Below are positions 62,793 to 64,000 of a stretch of DNA of 64,000 bases, in pieces. Both the position numbers and the translations under genes were made by a program. Location of the stretch: contig NZ_CP147913.1 in NCBI RefSeq assembly GCF_037414475.1, positions 1,922,001 to 1,986,000 on the forward strand, in the 5' to 3' direction. The stretch comes from Myxococcus stipitatus. Lineage in GTDB: Bacteria > Myxococcota > Myxococcia > Myxococcales > Myxococcaceae. The first letter of the stretch is position 1. Every line of letters starts with the position of its first letter. The notes under the pieces were generated by a model that had not been told where the DNA came from, made no database searches, and saw only the letters and a program-made list of their open reading frames with translations.

Positions 62793-64000
62793 ATGAACAG
62801 ACTATTGGGATGGGCCGTCGCGGTGGCGCTCGCCACGAGCGCGTGTGGTGACGAGGACCCGCCTGTCCAGCGGCCCAGCGAAGACCTCACGCAAGAGCAC
62901 ATGGAGTCGCTCCGGGGCAACCCCGCCGCGCTCGCCACGTTCCTGCGTGAGATGCCCAAGGGCGGAGACCTGCACAGCCACACCTCGGGCGCCATCACCA
63001 TGGAGAAGCTCATCCAGTGGGGCTCCGAGGATGGCGCGTGTGTCCACCCCACCACCTTCGTGGCCAGCAACCCGTGCGCGTCCGGGACTCGGCCCCTGTC
63101 CAACACGACGACGGACCGCGACTTCTACAACGCGGTGCTGGGCGCCTGGTCCATGGAGGGCTTCACGGGCCCCCTGCTCGACGCGCACCAGCACTTCTTC
63201 GATGCATTCGGCAAGTACGGCGCCATCCAGACCGATGCGCGCAATGACGACAGCTACGCGGACATCATCTCCCGCGCCGGCCAGCACAACCAGGTCTACG
63301 TGGAGCTGATGCAAGGCTTTGGCGCCTCCACCGGCGGCCGGCTCGCCGTTCCCCTGTTCCAGCCCACGGACCCGTGGGACGCGGCGACCCTGCTCGCCAA
63401 GCGCACCCAGCTCGTCGCCCTGCCGGACTTCCAGGTCGCCCTGGTCCGTCAGGCCAACAGCATCGCCGCCACGCTGCGCGGCAGCCGGCAGCTGCTCCGC
63501 TGTGGAACGCCCCAGGCGGACCCCGGCTGCGACGTGGAGGTGCGGCTGCTCGTGTCGGCCAACCGCACGGCCGAGCGCGCCAACGTCTTCGGCCAATGGG
63601 TGTATGCCTATGAGCTGGCCCAGCTGGTGCCGGAGATTGTCGGCGTCAACCTGGTCTCCCCCGAGGAGCATGAGAACTCGCTCGCGTACTACAACGACGA
63701 GATGTTCGCGCTCGGGACGCTCGACGACTTCAATGACAACACCGCGGGGCGCAAGAAGATCCACGTCTCCCTGCACGCCGGTGAGCTCATCCCGGCGGTG
63801 CTCAAGCCCCAGGACCAGAACCACCTGCGCTTCCACATCCGCAACGCCGTGAAGCTGGCGCACGCGGAGCGGATTGGCCACGGCGTGGACGTGCTGGACG
63901 AAACCGACGGCGAAGGCGTCGTGGCGCTCCTCAAGGACATGCGCGAGGCCGGTGTCCTGGTCGAAATCTGTCTGTCATCCAACAAGGTCCTGCTGGGTGT
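62793..64000 (+). CDS. Lipoprotein adenosine deaminase-like enzyme, 5' part
   Basis: About 402 residues are in the window; the 3' end is beyond it. A lipoprotein signal ends ATSAC (Cys18), followed by GDEDPPV. The amidohydrolase barrel opens with the metal-binding GDLHSHTSGA (H61, H63); HVSLHAGELIP gives the third His and the catalytic Glu, and AERIGHGVDVLDET a further His. This is the adenosine/AMP deaminase fold. Extracellular deamination of purine nucleosides released from prey is a reasonable guess. Confidence 0.88.
   Translation, partial: MNRLLGWAVAVALATSACGDEDPPVQRPSEDLTQEHMESLRGNPAALATFLREMPKGGDLHSHTSGAITMEKLIQWGSEDGACVHPTTFVASNPCASGTRPLSNTTTDRDFYNAVLGAWSMEGFTGPLLDAHQHFFDAFGKYGAIQTDARNDDSYADIISRAGQHNQVYVELMQGFGASTGGRLAVPLFQPTDPWDAATLLAKRTQLVALPDFQVALVRQANSIAATLRGSRQLLRCGTPQADPGCDVEVRLLVSANRTAERANVFGQWVYAYELAQLVPEIVGVNLVSPEEHENSLAYYNDEMFALGTLDDFNDNTAGRKKIHVSLHAGELIPAVLKPQDQNHLRFHIRNAVKLAHAERIGHGVDVLDETDGEGVVALLKDMREAGVLVEICLSSNKVLLG

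Noticed and set aside
61151..63106. A 651-codon minus-strand open frame
   Set aside because: It runs antisense across the di-heme peroxidase gene and into the deaminase gene; composition is that of a shadow frame.

Overview
The window is high-GC DNA from a delta-proteobacterial predator, most likely a Myxococcales member close to Myxococcus, Corallococcus or Pyxidicoccus. The reasons are the roughly 70% GC with strong G/C at third codon positions, a short-chain dehydrogenase of the CsgA (C-factor) type, an MxcI-like siderophore lipoprotein, many acidic-rich lipoproteins, and dense single-gene regulators (TetR, GntR, LysR, MerR, LuxR, ECF sigma). No tRNA, rRNA, CRISPR array, insertion sequence or prophage gene was seen. 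The genus is an inference from gene content.

Layout, left half. Positions 1-1669 hold the 5' part of an ABC permease gene running off the left edge. 1967-4850 is a divergent unit: a HemN-like radical SAM gene facing a TetR regulator and a CsgA-like dehydrogenase. 4903-7166 is a two-gene unit of a radical SAM enzyme and a PLP fold-type I enzyme. 7247-12876 carries a lipoprotein, a small cytochrome c and an RND efflux pair. 12984-15132 encodes a Tat-exported small subunit and an Fe-S GMC oxidoreductase. 15140-17543 is a radical SAM, NUDIX and DMT-transporter operon with a long 5' gap. 18175-24179 is an iron/siderophore uptake operon (TonB receptor, PepSY reductase, two small membrane proteins, MxcI/XusB-like lipoprotein) behind a palindromic, Fur-like promoter site. 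25055-27275 is an amine oxidase under a GntR/FadR regulator with two identical operators.

Layout, middle. 27349-43826 is mostly single genes: DUF808, a beta-propeller protein, a double YCII protein, aldo/keto reductase, lipoproteins, RidA, LysR, a GRAM-like protein, VOC, a lipoprotein with a 7-residue tandem repeat, an ECF sigma factor coupled to a DHFR-like reductase, a glycine-rich lipoprotein and a LuxR regulator. 44081-52782 contains gene relics and reductase/repair genes: a broken phytanoyl-CoA dioxygenase, LysR/azoreductase, AlkB-like dioxygenase, a self-regulated MerR/hydrolase operon, a methyltransferase, and LysR facing a flavodoxin relic and a tautomerase-SnoaL fusion.

Right end. 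A clear cobalamin riboswitch (about 52817-53004) precedes a seven-gene operon (53280-60815): class III aminotransferase, aldehyde dehydrogenase, second class III aminotransferase, two-subunit 3-oxoacid CoA-transferase, thiolase, and a small unknown protein. Read in order this could convert a diamino acid such as beta-lysine through 3-aminoadipate and 3-oxoadipate to succinyl-CoA and acetyl-CoA, without B12. That route is my inference and is the most interesting thing in the window. It is followed by a thioesterase relic, a di-heme cytochrome c peroxidase-like protein and a lipoprotein adenosine deaminase running off the right edge.
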